From Candidatus Terraquivivens yellowstonensis (GTDB lineage: Archaea > Thermoproteota > Nitrososphaeria_A > Caldarchaeales > Wolframiiraptoraceae): a stretch of DNA of 64,000 nt. The first letter of the stretch is position 1, and every line of letters starts with the position of its first letter. The notes under the pieces are model-generated. The model saw only the letters and a program-made list of their open reading frames with translations, did no database searches and was not told where the DNA came from. Position numbers and translations under genes: made by a program. Shown here one piece after another: positions 1-8,156 of this stretch. The DNA lies in NCBI GenBank assembly GCA_023539445.1, contig JAKCEW010000005.1, positions 6,123-70,122 on the forward strand. Reading direction: 5' to 3'.

Positions 1-509
1 TCTATGCCCCATCTTTCGATCAGGTCTGGCTTGTAGAGCCATTGCCATGCCGCCGGGCCTCCGACTATTACCTTGAGCCCCCGCCTCTTCGCCTCGGCGA
101 GGCTTAAGCCCTCCATAAGGTTCCGGAAGCTCTTGGCATTCACGGGCTCCTTCTTTGTGACGACCCACCATTCGCTGCTCGGAGGGCATAGCGCGAAGTA
201 GTCATGGTGACTGAGCATGAGTATCTTTGCATCCCCAAGATATCTGTTTACGTGATCCGGGTCTATCACCGCCGCATTGTACCCTTTGTCTTGGAGAAGG
301 GCTTCGAGCTTCCTAAGCGCGTAGGGTGCTTGCCATGGCCTCCCCGCAGAATCTGTCTTCATCTTCGGACACGCTATCCACATCCAGAGCCTCTCCGGCA
401 TGCCAATGGCAGGCCCGGTCGCCATGAAGCCCAGAAACTCCTTACCGTGATGCGTCGTCATCATACTCCGATCTGTCGTCAGGATTATGTCAGGCTTGCC
501 CTCAGACAA
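1..509 (-). CDS. B12-binding-domain radical SAM protein, N-terminal part (runs off window)
   Basis: An open frame without stops runs from a TTG at 509 leftwards through the window edge (169 codons seen). A strong Shine-Dalgarno AGGAGGTGG lies about 9 nt upstream of the TTG. The start reads [17 protein letters not shown], followed by HHGKEFLGF and later [14 protein letters not shown]. This matches the N-terminal cobalamin-binding-like half of archaeal B12/radical SAM proteins; the CxxxCxxC cluster would lie beyond the edge. The gene begins inside the 3' end of the 122-aa gene upstream (25-nt overlap), so the two are probably translationally coupled. Substrate unknown. Confidence 0.7.
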   Translation of the reverse strand, partial: MSEGKPDIILTTDRSMMTTHHGKEFLGFMATGPAIGMPERLWMWIACPKMKTDSAGRPWQAPYALRKLEALLQDKGYNAAVIDPDHVNRYLGDAKILMLSHHDYFALCPPSSEWWVVTKKEPVNAKSFRNLMEGLSLAEAKRRGLKVIVGGPAAWQWLYKPDLIERWGI

Positions 510-853
510 CTTTTCTCCACCTCCTCGACCAATAGGCCGGTAATCCGCGAGGGCCTGAGAGCACCCCTGCCGAGCACGAGTAGTATCCCTTCGCCCGAAG
601 CTCTCTCAAGATCCTTCTTCAGTTCGGAGGCTGGCCTCTCCTCAACCACGATGCTTAGCGAGACACTGCTCAAAAGGATGTTTCGCAAAGCATCATAGTA
701 GGATTCGTGGGGGTTTTTATCCAAGTAGAATCTAATGAGGACTCTCCGTTCCCGGTGGGCTAGTGCCTCCGCAAGCTTCCTCTTTAGGTGCTCGACGGCC
801 TTCTCATCAAGCTCGCCCGCAAACCATACTTTGAGAAACTTTTGAGAGAGCAA
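485..853 (-). CDS. Conserved-looking small protein of unknown function (122 aa)
   Basis: 122-aa frame starting at a TTG (853). I do not recognise the family. The product has charged helical stretches (residues about 17-35) and a hydrophobic strand-rich middle ([11 protein letters not shown], then [11 protein letters not shown]), so a small alpha/beta fold is likely; no signal peptide or cysteine cluster is seen. It lies directly upstream of, and overlaps by 25 nt, the B12/radical SAM gene, whose Shine-Dalgarno is inside its last codons. This suggests one transcript and possibly a linked role. Confidence 0.5.
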   Translation of the reverse strand: MLSQKFLKVWFAGELDEKAVEHLKRKLAEALAHRERRVLIRFYLDKNPHESYYDALRNILLSSVSLSIVVEERPASELKKDLERASGEGILLVLGRGALRPSRITGLLVEEVEKSCLRASLT

Positions 854-1012
854 GCGGCTAGCCCACCAATTTTTGGAGAAATTAGCGAAGAATTAAAGCT
901 TAAGTTTTTGCTGTACTGGCCACTAGCTTCTCGCGATTTCGAGTATGAAGTGCACTTAGCCGTGCCATTCCAAGCCAGCTAAACCTTTGAGCAAGTATTA
1001 CGATGTAAAGAC

Positions 1013-1020
1013 TTAATTAT
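1013..1020 (+). promoter_or_regulatory. TATA box (box A) for the pilin pair
   Basis: TTAATTAT is centred 27-28 nt before the ATG at 1045. That spacing puts the transcription start at the start codon, so the mRNA is probably leaderless. Confidence 0.6.
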
Positions 1021-1044
1021 CGGTAAGGTAACAGCCTAAATTAA

Positions 1045-1527
1045 ATGAGAGAGAAGAAAGGTATAAGCTATGTTGTTACAGTGGCTATCGTAACAGCTGT
1101 TACGATAACTTTGGGATTTTTTCTTTGGGGAGTTGTAAGTGGATGGACCGGGGCTTCTATGATGGACATCGTGTCAGAAACAAATAAGGGAATAGCCCAG
1201 CAAAGAAGCATACTCGTGGTTGAGTTTATTGATTGGGAAAGCGGAACCGTTTGGGTATCAAATCCAGGAAAAGTGGATCTTGTAATACTTTCATGTACGA
1301 TTTATCCAAAATCCAACCCTCAACCACAGGGAAACTATCGAGAGATAGCTAGAGTTAGTGCTTCTATGGACCGTGTTTATCCGCTGAAAATAGGATCGGA
1401 TTGTCAGCTTATTACAGGCCAGAAACCGTATGTTATCGATATACGTGCTATAGCCTCAACCATATACAATCCAAATAACCCGTTGGAGAATGCTCAATGG
1501 ATGATTATGGTGAGGCAAATTGTATAG
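1045..1527 (+). CDS. Type IV pilin-like secreted protein with class III signal peptide
   Basis: 160 aa. The N-terminus MREKKG/ISYVVTVAIV has the basic stretch, KKG cleavage site and following hydrophobic helix (residues about 7-32) used by archaeal prepilin peptidases (PibD/EppA). The mature part is beta-rich and polar, with only a few cysteines. Its likely role is a cell-surface pilus or adhesion filament subunit. The downstream gene overlaps it by 8 nt and has the same kind of signal, so the two form a transcription unit. No pilus ATPase or membrane platform gene is nearby. The TATA box at 1013-1020 supports the chosen start. Confidence 0.65.
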   Translation: MREKKGISYVVTVAIVTAVTITLGFFLWGVVSGWTGASMMDIVSETNKGIAQQRSILVVEFIDWESGTVWVSNPGKVDLVILSCTIYPKSNPQPQGNYREIARVSASMDRVYPLKIGSDCQLITGQKPYVIDIRAIASTIYNPNNPLENAQWMIMVRQIV

Positions 1528-2680
1528 GAAAGGTATTGGTCGTAAGAAGGGCATTTCAGCAGTCGTTGGAGGGGCAATAGTTCTAGCGTTGTTCTTCGTA
1601 ACGGTGGTGCCGCTAGTTATATTTATGCAGAATTCGTACGCATTATTTCTAAATGAGTCGAATTCGCGGAGGATCTTCGATACTGATAGAATGTCTGAAT
1701 CACTAATGGTTGGAATATCACAAGATGTGTTAACGAAAGATCTGACGCTATTATTATCAAACGATGGGCCTGTGAACGTTAGGATTGTTAGGGTTTGGGC
1801 TATAGATGCCGTTAGGCAGACTGCTATACCTGCGGCGGGGCCATGTTTGGAGGAAGACCTTCCAAGTCTACCTCCTGGTGCAAACGGCACAATCAATGTT
1901 CAAGCCTGTGTTAGTGGGTTTACGGGCAACGTGCAGTTCTTTGTCGTGACGGAGAGGGGCAGAATATTCTCCCCAAGTAAGGTTTACTTGAGTGGGGGTC
2001 GACCTGTTGACATAGTGTTCCCGTACACGTTGACTGTTAGCATAATTAACATGGATAAGGGGCGCTTGTATGAGGTTTATGTTACACCTATTGGAAATGG
2101 CAGAGTATCGCCTGAAAAGTTTACCCATAAAGCAACCGCGAGTAACGAGAACGTTACAGTAGCGTTCGGAGCATCTCCGGGAGAATACGTCATCGCATTA
2201 TATGAATCCGGCAAACTCGTTCAGGTACCTGAGGGAAATCCCCAGCGAATAGTGGTGCCAGAATCGACGGCGATCATTTTCACATTAGGTCATAAACCTT
2301 ATGAAATCGTGCCGCTCGAACCCATCATATCTGCCCCTTCTTCTGTTAAGAAAGATGCTACAGTATTAGCGGATATCTATGTTAGGCTACCGAAGGATGC
2401 TGATGAAAGCGTAGAAATAACTCAGATAGCAACGAACTGGATTACAGTCACCGGTGGCGCAACTATAGACAGTTGCGATACTTATATAGGAGTTGAGATT
2501 CAACCCGGACGAATCGGACTTGTCGGATCATGTACAATTGACACTGATGGTGTCACTGGTAGATCTTTCACAATAATTGTTAATGCGAACAGTATTTTTG
2601 GGGAAGGTGTGATTTCTTCGGCAACTTATACAAATATTGGGGCGAGTAAGAATATCAAAGTTACTGGGCCGCCTAGATAA
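1520..2680 (+). CDS. Large pilin-like surface protein with class III signal peptide
   Basis: 386 aa. MYRKGIGRKKG/ISAVVGG is a second class III signal (KKG before IS), followed by the hydrophobic helix VLALFFVTVVPLVIFM. The ectodomain is mostly beta-strand with several acidic segments and N-x-S/T sequons, consistent with one or two Ig-like modules. It overlaps the 160-aa pilin-like gene by 8 nt. Its length suggests a tip or minor pilin or adhesin rather than a bulk subunit; that is an inference. Confidence 0.6.
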   Translation: MYRKGIGRKKGISAVVGGAIVLALFFVTVVPLVIFMQNSYALFLNESNSRRIFDTDRMSESLMVGISQDVLTKDLTLLLSNDGPVNVRIVRVWAIDAVRQTAIPAAGPCLEEDLPSLPPGANGTINVQACVSGFTGNVQFFVVTERGRIFSPSKVYLSGGRPVDIVFPYTLTVSIINMDKGRLYEVYVTPIGNGRVSPEKFTHKATASNENVTVAFGASPGEYVIALYESGKLVQVPEGNPQRIVVPESTAIIFTLGHKPYEIVPLEPIISAPSSVKKDATVLADIYVRLPKDADESVEITQIATNWITVTGGATIDSCDTYIGVEIQPGRIGLVGSCTIDTDGVTGRSFTIIVNANSIFGEGVISSATYTNIGASKNIKVTGPPR

Positions 2681-2723
2681 TCGGATTGTTTCGGGGACGG
2701 CGCTTTTTCCAGTAGAGCCATCC

Positions 2724-3197
2724 TCAGGTATCGATAAATTCAACAGAGCCATCTTGTGGATTATATATTATGACGGAGTCCCAACCGGGGTTCAGCACGA
2801 GGGCTTTACCGATCGTTTCCATCCTTCTGCTATGTGTATGGCCGTGGATCACGACGTCGTACATGCCGCTCCTTGCAATCGCCTCAACAAGCTCAGCATA
2901 CTCTCCGTGAATGACCGCGACCTTTTTGCCGTTGAGGTCTATGGAAGCAAACCTGCCCTCGAGCCTACCGCCAACCTCGTTGATCACCTTGTTCAGAAGT
3001 AGTAGATCACCGTCGTTGTTCCCTAGAACCGTTACGAATCTCAGCCCTGCGAACTCCCTCACCGAGAATGGAGCAACCCAGTCACCGCAATGGATAACGA
3101 GCTCGACCCGCCTTTCCTTGAACACGCGTACCGCCTTTCTTATCCGATCCAGATTGTCATGGGTATCGGATATTATGCCAACGGGCAAGCCTGACAC
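2724..3197 (-). CDS. YfcE/MJ0936-type metallophosphoesterase
   Basis: 157 aa, the usual length of this small calcineurin-like family. The motifs appear in order: SDTHDN (DxH, residues 10-15), HCGDW (GDx), GNND (GNxx), IHGEYAE, and GHTHSRR (GHTH near residue 119). These supply the ligands of the two-metal centre. Relatives hydrolyse phosphodiesters such as bis-pNPP or cyclic nucleotides; the natural substrate is unknown. It is convergent with the pilin pair and has its own upstream region at 3198-3279. Confidence 0.85.
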   Translation of the reverse strand: MSGLPVGIISDTHDNLDRIRKAVRVFKERRVELVIHCGDWVAPFSVREFAGLRFVTVLGNNDGDLLLLNKVINEVGGRLEGRFASIDLNGKKVAVIHGEYAELVEAIARSGMYDVVIHGHTHSRRMETIGKALVLNPGWDSVIIYNPQDGSVEFIDT

Positions 3198-3248
3198 CGC
3201 ATGCGTACGTTATGCCCGTCCTTTTAGCTTTTTCAACGAACATTCAGC

Positions 3249-3256
3249 TTAAATAT
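3249..3256 (+). promoter_or_regulatory. TATA box for the 103-aa gene
   Basis: TTAAATAT is centred about 27 nt before the GTG at 3280, predicting a leaderless message and deciding that start over downstream candidates. Confidence 0.55.
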
Positions 3257-3279
3257 GGTGCCTAAAATTGTATGCGTAG

Positions 3280-3591
3280 GTGGTTGTGGTGGAGATAATC
3301 CTGAAGGTTAAGTCAGAGAACGTCGATAGGGTACGGAACACCCTATTAAGCGATGACGTGGTTTCGAGGGCAAACGTCCTCGTGAGGGATGCGAAGAGCT
3401 TGATCGGCGGCGAGGGCTTCGAGGGCTACTACGTCAGGATAATAGGAACCGATGAACAGTGCAGCAGAGCATCGGAACTCGTGAAGGATATCGTCGAGGA
3501 AGTGAAGGGCGAGGAGAAGGAAAGGATATCGGCGAAATTCGAGGAGGAAGGGGAGGCCGCGGTCGAAGGCTTCGGCAGGATATTCGGCTGA
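3280..3591 (+). CDS. Small acidic alpha/beta protein of unknown function (103 aa)
   Basis: GTG start supported by a TATA box 27 nt upstream. The first half alternates strand and helix (VVVEIILKVK..., then GYYVRIIGTDEQC), and the second half is a highly charged helix (VEEVKGEEKERISAKFEEE). The pattern suggests a ferredoxin-like small domain, loosely like KEOPS Pcc1/Cgi121-sized proteins, but I see no diagnostic motif and do not assign it. It ends about 50 nt before tRNA-Cys on the same strand. Confidence 0.6.
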   Translation: MVVVEIILKVKSENVDRVRNTLLSDDVVSRANVLVRDAKSLIGGEGFEGYYVRIIGTDEQCSRASELVKDIVEEVKGEEKERISAKFEEEGEAAVEGFGRIFG

Positions 3592-3640
3592 GGCGCAAAG
3601 TTCAATACCCTCCACGTTCTAAACAATTTTCGTCGGGACT

Positions 3641-3715
3641 GCCGGGGTGGCCGAGCAGCTAGGCGGCGGCCTGCAGAGCCGCTCTACTCGGGTGCAAATC
3701 CCGACCCCGGCTCCA
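3641..3715 (+). tRNA. tRNA-Cys (anticodon GCA)
   Basis: A complete cloverleaf can be drawn: acceptor GCCGGGG/CCCCGGC, D stem GCC/GGC, anticodon stem GCGGC/GCCGC with loop CTGCAGA giving anticodon GCA, T stem TCGGG/CCCGA with loop TGCAAAT. The discriminator is U73, as expected for Cys, and the CCA end is encoded. No intron is present. The CCA is directly followed by the stop codon of the convergent radical SAM gene with no spacer. Confidence 0.96.
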
Positions 3716-4789
3716 TTAAGGCATTATTTCCACGGTATTGTTGTATTCCGGATACAATAAATCTTCAAGCCTGAGTCGCGACCTTGATGTAGCGCTCATA
3801 ATCCTTTCTAGGTTGTTCTCGATGAGGTCGATGATGAATTTCGAGCACTCGCAAACGGCCTCGACCCCCTCAATTCCCCACAACCTTTCGAGATGCGTGT
3901 AAAGACATCTGGTCCCGCAGGTTCTTAGGCGCTCGCATGACTTGCATGGTTCCTCGACGATCGGCTTCCTTTTCTCGATATCAGATCTTGAGACATTTCC
4001 CAAGCGGCCCACAAAAGCCCATCTTTCCGAGACCGCTATCGGGCAGGATACAACCCTTCCGTCGGTCAGAATCGTGAAAGATTCAATCCCGGAGCCGCAT
4101 GGTGGAATCGGTCCGCCCCTCAGAACCCTCTTGAGTATTCCACGGAACGGGACTATTCCAAGAAGCTCGCCCCGCTCAAGTCTTGCAAGCCATTCCCCGA
4201 AAAGCCTCCTGAGCCCGGTCATGTAGGACTCGCGGATCCACTGCCAGAGATCAGGCCACGATTCGATCGGAACCCATACGAAGCTGAGTTGCCAATGGAC
4301 CGAGTCGAAGATGCCGATGTCTAGCAGGTGCATCACGTCGCTGAAAACGTCGGAGTGACAGGTCAGAGTCATCCTCGCGACAAGCTCCCCTTCGAACCCT
4401 TTTGCGCGCACGGCGCTCACAGAATTCAGCACTTTCCTGTAAACCCCCTTGCCTCTATACATGTCGGTTACCGCCTCCCGACCGTCTATGGATATGAGGA
4501 TTGTAGAGAGCGAATCAAGGAGTCTCGGACTCAGCCTATCGAGCAGGAGCCCGTTCGTCTGGACAACGAACCGCGCATCCGGAAACCTCTCGACGACATC
4601 TTTCATGAATGCTATGTTCAGTAGAGGCTCGCCCCCGTAAAATGCGACGACATCTCCGCTCTTTATCAGGTCATCCAATAACCCGATTCTATACTCCACC
4701 CTCCATGGGACGATGCTCGGGTCGAAGCTCCCTCCGCAGTATTTGCATGAAAGGTTGCAGCGCCCTGTAGTGTAAAGGATGAACTGCAT
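3716..4789 (-). CDS. SPASM-type radical SAM enzyme, putative peptide-modifying (AF0577-like)
   Basis: 357 aa. The N-terminal CNLSCKYC gives the radical SAM CxxxCxxC cluster, followed by FYGGEPLL (the GGE SAM-binding motif) and TNGLLL. The C-terminal cysteines (CGSG, CPIA, CKSCERLRTCGTRC) form a SPASM-like auxiliary cluster region. The overall pattern resembles the archaeal AF0577 family of presumed peptide-modifying radical SAM enzymes. I see no small precursor peptide gene next to it. Its TAA stop abuts the CCA end of the convergent tRNA-Cys gene. Confidence 0.75.
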   Translation of the reverse strand: MQFILYTTGRCNLSCKYCGGSFDPSIVPWRVEYRIGLLDDLIKSGDVVAFYGGEPLLNIAFMKDVVERFPDARFVVQTNGLLLDRLSPRLLDSLSTILISIDGREAVTDMYRGKGVYRKVLNSVSAVRAKGFEGELVARMTLTCHSDVFSDVMHLLDIGIFDSVHWQLSFVWVPIESWPDLWQWIRESYMTGLRRLFGEWLARLERGELLGIVPFRGILKRVLRGGPIPPCGSGIESFTILTDGRVVSCPIAVSERWAFVGRLGNVSRSDIEKRKPIVEEPCKSCERLRTCGTRCLYTHLERLWGIEGVEAVCECSKFIIDLIENNLERIMSATSRSRLRLEDLLYPEYNNTVEIMP

Positions 4790-4848
4790 CCGGAGATTAT
4801 GCTGAGCACGGCAACGGTATATTTACTTTACCGGGTTGGGAGCAAAAA

Positions 4849-4855
4849 CTTAAAG
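4849..4855 (+). promoter_or_regulatory. TATA box for the UDG gene
   Basis: CTTAAAG is centred about 28 nt before the TTG at 4881, again placing the transcript start at or next to the start codon. Confidence 0.45.
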
Positions 4856-4880
4856 CCCTAATAGAGCAATTTTCAACGAT

Positions 4881-5474
4881 TTGGATCCGAGTTCGAGACT
4901 CAAGGCCCTCCGAAATGAGGTCAAAACTTGTAGGAAGTGCTCCCTCTGGAAGACCCGAAAGAATGCGGTCTTTGACGAAGGACCGGTGGATGCTCGGATC
5001 ATGCTCGTTGGTCTCGGGCCCGGAAAGCAGGAGGACCTTCAAGGCAGACCTTTTGTCGGGGCAGCCGGGAAGCTTCTCGACGAGCTCATCAAGGAGGCCG
5101 GGCTTAATAGGGAGCGGCTGTACATAACCAACGTCCTCAAGTGCTTCCTTCCGGAGAATCGGGCAACAGAGGAGCAGATAAAGGCCTGTGCACCATACCT
5201 CGACGAGCAGATAGACCTAGTAAGCCCAGAAGTTCTGGTCCCCTTAGGGAACGTGGCGGCAAACTATCTTTTGAAGAAATTCGGAATGGAGCCGGCACCC
5301 ATGGAGGAGATTCATGGAAAGTTCTTCAGGGCATCGATGCTAACACAATCCATGTTGATCGTTCCTATGTACCATCCGGCCTCGGCCCTCAGGAATCCGC
5401 CCCTACGGAACGTCCTCTTCGAAGACTGGAGGGAGTTCGGTTCAAGGCTGAGATCTTTGGGAATAGTTCCCTAG
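4881..5474 (+). CDS. Family 4 (Fe-S) uracil-DNA glycosylase
   Basis: 197 aa, standard length. It removes uracil from DNA, an important repair step at high temperature. Seen: the N-terminal CRKCSLW cysteine pair (C17, C20), GPGKQEDLQGRPFVGAAG (motif 1 with the ED..GRPFVG water-activating loop), ITNVLKC and IKACAPYL for the other two cluster cysteines, and MYHPASALRNP (the HPxxxL motif 2). TTG start. The usual GEAPG of motif 1 is GLGPG here. It begins just beyond the divergent SPASM gene. Confidence 0.9.
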   Translation: MDPSSRLKALRNEVKTCRKCSLWKTRKNAVFDEGPVDARIMLVGLGPGKQEDLQGRPFVGAAGKLLDELIKEAGLNRERLYITNVLKCFLPENRATEEQIKACAPYLDEQIDLVSPEVLVPLGNVAANYLLKKFGMEPAPMEEIHGKFFRASMLTQSMLIVPMYHPASALRNPPLRNVLFEDWREFGSRLRSLGIVP

Positions 5475-5482
5475 CGCTACGA

Positions 5483-5490
5483 TTATATTT
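5483..5490 (+). promoter_or_regulatory. TATA box for the AmrS-like gene
   Basis: TTATATTT is centred about 27 nt before the ATG at 5514. It favours that ATG over the in-frame TTG (5502) and ATG (5505). Confidence 0.5.
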
Positions 5491-5513
5491 CATCCAAAGC
5501 CTTGATGATTCCG

Positions 5514-6566
5514 ATGGAATATCCACTCGCTAGGTTTCAAGAGGAACTTGGAGAAGGTAGGGCGAGGTGTAGGGCCTGCAGTAGGTTCTGTACAATAAGG
5601 GATGGTGGTTTTGGGATCTGCTGGAACTACGCGAACATCGGCGGGAAGATATTTCACGTCGGCTATGGCCTCTTAAGCTCGATCGAGAGCAGACCCATAG
5701 AGATAAAACCATTCTTCCACTACTGGCCTGGCTCTTCAGCGCTCACGTTCTCGAACTGGGGCTGTAACTTCTACTGCCCATGGTGCCAGAATCACAGAAT
5801 CAGCTTCAGCAGGCCTCCAGCAGACTCTGGTGTCAGGCATTCTCCGGAGGATTTGGTGGAGATGGCGAAGGCATTCGGCGATGAAGGTCTTTGTGCCAGC
5901 TTTAACGAGCCTGCTACCCAAGTTGACTTCCTTTTAGATGTGTTCTCGCTCGGCAAAAAGGAAGGACTCTACTCTACTGTGGTCACGAACGGGTACTTCA
6001 GCCACGCCTCGCTGGAGGCCCTAATCGAATCGGGATGCGATGGCTTTTCAATAGATATAAAAGGTTGCCCGAAGTCCCACACTAAGATTTTGAAGGGTGT
6101 GGACCCAAATGTTGTATTGAGTAACGCGAAACATGCAATAGAGCTTAATGCGCATGTAGAAATGGTCTTCCTCATAGTCCCGGGATTCAACGACGATGAT
6201 GATTGTATAAGATGGATAGTGGAAAAGCATGTCTCGATGCTCGGAGAGGACGTCCCTTTGCACATCAACAGGTACTATCCGGCGCACAGGTACGCCTCAC
6301 CACCTACGCCCCTCGAAAAGTTGCTGTTTGCGAAGAAAATAGCCCAAGAGGCCGGCGTGAAGTTCGTCTACATAGGAAACGTTGGTTTGCCGGAATTCGA
6401 GAGCACCTACTGTCCCACATGCGGAAAGCTGCTGATAGCTAGGAGTGGCTACGAGGTCACCGCCTACAATTTGGACAAAGAGAATAGGTGCCCTAGGTGC
6501 AATACCCGCATACCTTTAAGGGGCTGCAACATAAAGAAAGATAAGAGATGGCGCATTCTTTTGTAA
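5514..6566 (+). CDS. AmmeMemoRadiSam-type / PFL-activase-like radical SAM enzyme
   Basis: 350 aa from the preferred ATG. An N-terminal cysteine module (CRACSRFC...GICW) precedes the radical SAM cluster CNFYCPWCQN, then SFNEPATQ and TNGYFS. The C-terminus has two zinc-ribbon pairs (CPTCGK and CPRCNT). The order matches the archaeal COG1180 branch often called AmrS, found with AMMECR1 and Memo proteins; neither partner is in this window. The reaction of the family is not settled. It follows the UDG gene by about 40 nt but has its own TATA box. Confidence 0.8.
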   Translation: MEYPLARFQEELGEGRARCRACSRFCTIRDGGFGICWNYANIGGKIFHVGYGLLSSIESRPIEIKPFFHYWPGSSALTFSNWGCNFYCPWCQNHRISFSRPPADSGVRHSPEDLVEMAKAFGDEGLCASFNEPATQVDFLLDVFSLGKKEGLYSTVVTNGYFSHASLEALIESGCDGFSIDIKGCPKSHTKILKGVDPNVVLSNAKHAIELNAHVEMVFLIVPGFNDDDDCIRWIVEKHVSMLGEDVPLHINRYYPAHRYASPPTPLEKLLFAKKIAQEAGVKFVYIGNVGLPEFESTYCPTCGKLLIARSGYEVTAYNLDKENRCPRCNTRIPLRGCNIKKDKRWRILL

Positions 6567-6609
6567 TAAAATTTATTTAGAGACTTCTATTCCAAAAAGT
6601 TGATCGGGC

Positions 6610-7521
6610 ATGGGCCTAAAAACCTGGTTCCTAGCCACGAGACCATGGTCATTCGTAATGACTGCAGTATCGGTAGGGTTGGCCGGCTCTCTTGCTTGGA
6701 GGGTTGGCTCATTCGAGCCTTTACACTTTTTGCTCACGCTTTTTGGTCTAATAGCGTTCCATGCAGCGAGCAACATGCTAAACGACTACTATGATGTGAA
6801 GCATGCGGTCGATGTATACGGTGCGCCTACCACTAGATACAGGGTGCATCCTTTGCTTTCGGGTCAGATAAGTGTTAAGTCGTTCACTATTGCGATCGCA
6901 TTCCTCTATGCAGTGGTTCTAAGCATTGCGACGTATCTTTCGCTGGTAAGGGGTTTTGTCGTTTTGCTCTTTACTGTGGCTGGACTGTTCTTCAGCTATT
7001 TCTACACGGCCGACCCTGTTCCGCTAAAGCACAGGGCTTTGGGTGAAATATCAGCCCTCTTAACATGGGGCCCCCTCATGGTGGGCGGAACATACTTCGT
7101 ACTAACGGGAAGGTTAGACCTTCTGCCCGTGCTCGCGTCCTTGCCCATAGGTGTGCTTGTTATGACGGTTCTCTTTGCGAACAACATGCGCGATGTAGAT
7201 TACGACAAGACGGTCAACATTACTACCCTCCCGATGATCTTGGGAAAAGAGCGCTCCCTCAGCTTCTACAAATATTCGATAATTTCTGCCTACGTGGCGC
7301 TCTTTGCGCTAGTGGTCGCCGCTTTGCTTCCTCCAACGACACTTCTCGTAATTTTAACCATACCGAATGCGATAAGGCTGATCAAAATCTTTAAACATGG
7401 CGTACCTGACGCAGCAGACCCGCTGACAGCGCAGCTTACGCTCCGCTTCGGCCTACTAATGATAGCGGGCGTACTCATAGGAGACCTTTTAGAAATTTTC
7501 GGCATCAAACTTTCTCTTTAG
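6610..7521 (+). CDS. UbiA-family membrane prenyltransferase
   Basis: 303 aa with about eight or nine membrane helices. The first aspartate-rich motif is NMLNDYYDVKHAVD (NDxxD) and the second is NNMRDVDYDK, the two Mg-diphosphate binding sites of UbiA enzymes. Archaeal members make menaquinone-type quinones, geranylgeranylglyceryl lipids or heme side chains. The DVDYDK second motif and overall length are closest to MenA-like 1,4-dihydroxy-2-naphthoate prenyltransferases, but the substrate cannot be fixed from sequence alone. No quinone gene cluster is adjacent. Confidence 0.85.
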   Translation: MGLKTWFLATRPWSFVMTAVSVGLAGSLAWRVGSFEPLHFLLTLFGLIAFHAASNMLNDYYDVKHAVDVYGAPTTRYRVHPLLSGQISVKSFTIAIAFLYAVVLSIATYLSLVRGFVVLLFTVAGLFFSYFYTADPVPLKHRALGEISALLTWGPLMVGGTYFVLTGRLDLLPVLASLPIGVLVMTVLFANNMRDVDYDKTVNITTLPMILGKERSLSFYKYSIISAYVALFALVVAALLPPTTLLVILTIPNAIRLIKIFKHGVPDAADPLTAQLTLRFGLLMIAGVLIGDLLEIFGIKLSL

Positions 7522-7616
7522 GTTGAATATGTGGGGTCGGCTCGGCTCTTCCGACATCATAAGCTCAGTCTGGGACGGCAGCCTCATTCCCCGTAAAGTT
7601 TAACATACAAAATGAC

Positions 7617-7624
7617 TTTATATC
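7617..7624 (+). promoter_or_regulatory. TATA box for the HIT gene
   Basis: TTTATATC centred 28 nt upstream of the TTG start at 7649. The rest of 7522-7648 is noncoding; it contains a possible 5-bp hairpin (GTCGG/CCGAC) near 7535-7555 after the UbiA stop and nothing else I can support. Confidence 0.55.
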
Positions 7625-7648
7625 CTTTCAATCTTAGGTAAGGCGGCC

Positions 7649-8134
7649 TTGAAGTGGTTATGGGCTCCTTGGCGCATGGCTTACATAAGCTCCGGCGGGC
7701 CTAAGGAGTGCATTTTCTGCACAAAAGGCGTCTCTTCGAACGAAAAAGAGGACCTAGTCCTCTTCAAGGGCAAGAGGTGCTTTGTCCTGATGAACCTTTA
7801 TCCATACAACCCCGGTCACCTCATGGTGGCGCCGTATAGGCACGTGGGCAACTTAACGGAACTGGATGTGGATGAAAGGAATGAACTCATGGAGCTGATA
7901 GTGAAATCCATAGCAATTTTGCAGAAAGTCATGAATCCGGATGGTTTTAACGTTGGTGTAAACTTGGGGAGGGTCGCGGGCGCCGGTGTTGAGGGGCACG
8001 TCCATTTCCATGTTGTTCCACGATGGTCCGGTGACACAAACTTCATGACCGTCGTGGGCGACGTGAAGGTAATGCCTGAGCTTTTGAGCAGCACATACGA
8101 AAAACTCGTGGTACACTTCGTCGAAAAGAAGTAG
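7649..8134 (+). CDS. HIT-family nucleotide hydrolase/phosphorylase
   Basis: 161 aa. The histidine triad is GHVHFHVVPRW (HxHxH), with the upstream MNLYPYNPGHLMVAP strand typical of Fhit/Ap4A-phosphorylase-like HIT proteins. An ECIFC cysteine pair near residue 28 suggests a bound zinc, as in many prokaryotic HIT proteins. It probably cleaves adenylylated nucleotides such as Ap4A or AMP-lysine conjugates. TTG start, TATA box 28 nt upstream. The HAD gene follows 22 nt later, so the pair is probably cotranscribed. Confidence 0.9.
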   Translation: MKWLWAPWRMAYISSGGPKECIFCTKGVSSNEKEDLVLFKGKRCFVLMNLYPYNPGHLMVAPYRHVGNLTELDVDERNELMELIVKSIAILQKVMNPDGFNVGVNLGRVAGAGVEGHVHFHVVPRWSGDTNFMTVVGDVKVMPELLSSTYEKLVVHFVEKK

Positions 8135-8156
8135 TCTTCGAGTTAGGGACTTTGAC

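Noticed and set aside
1456-1896. Long minus-strand frame opposite the two pilin genes
   Set aside because: It lies fully antisense to two genes with clear signal peptides and has no family features.
7522-7648. Possible sRNA with ATGATG-like motif on the minus strand
   Set aside because: No D box follows at a suitable distance; only a weak 5-bp hairpin is present.
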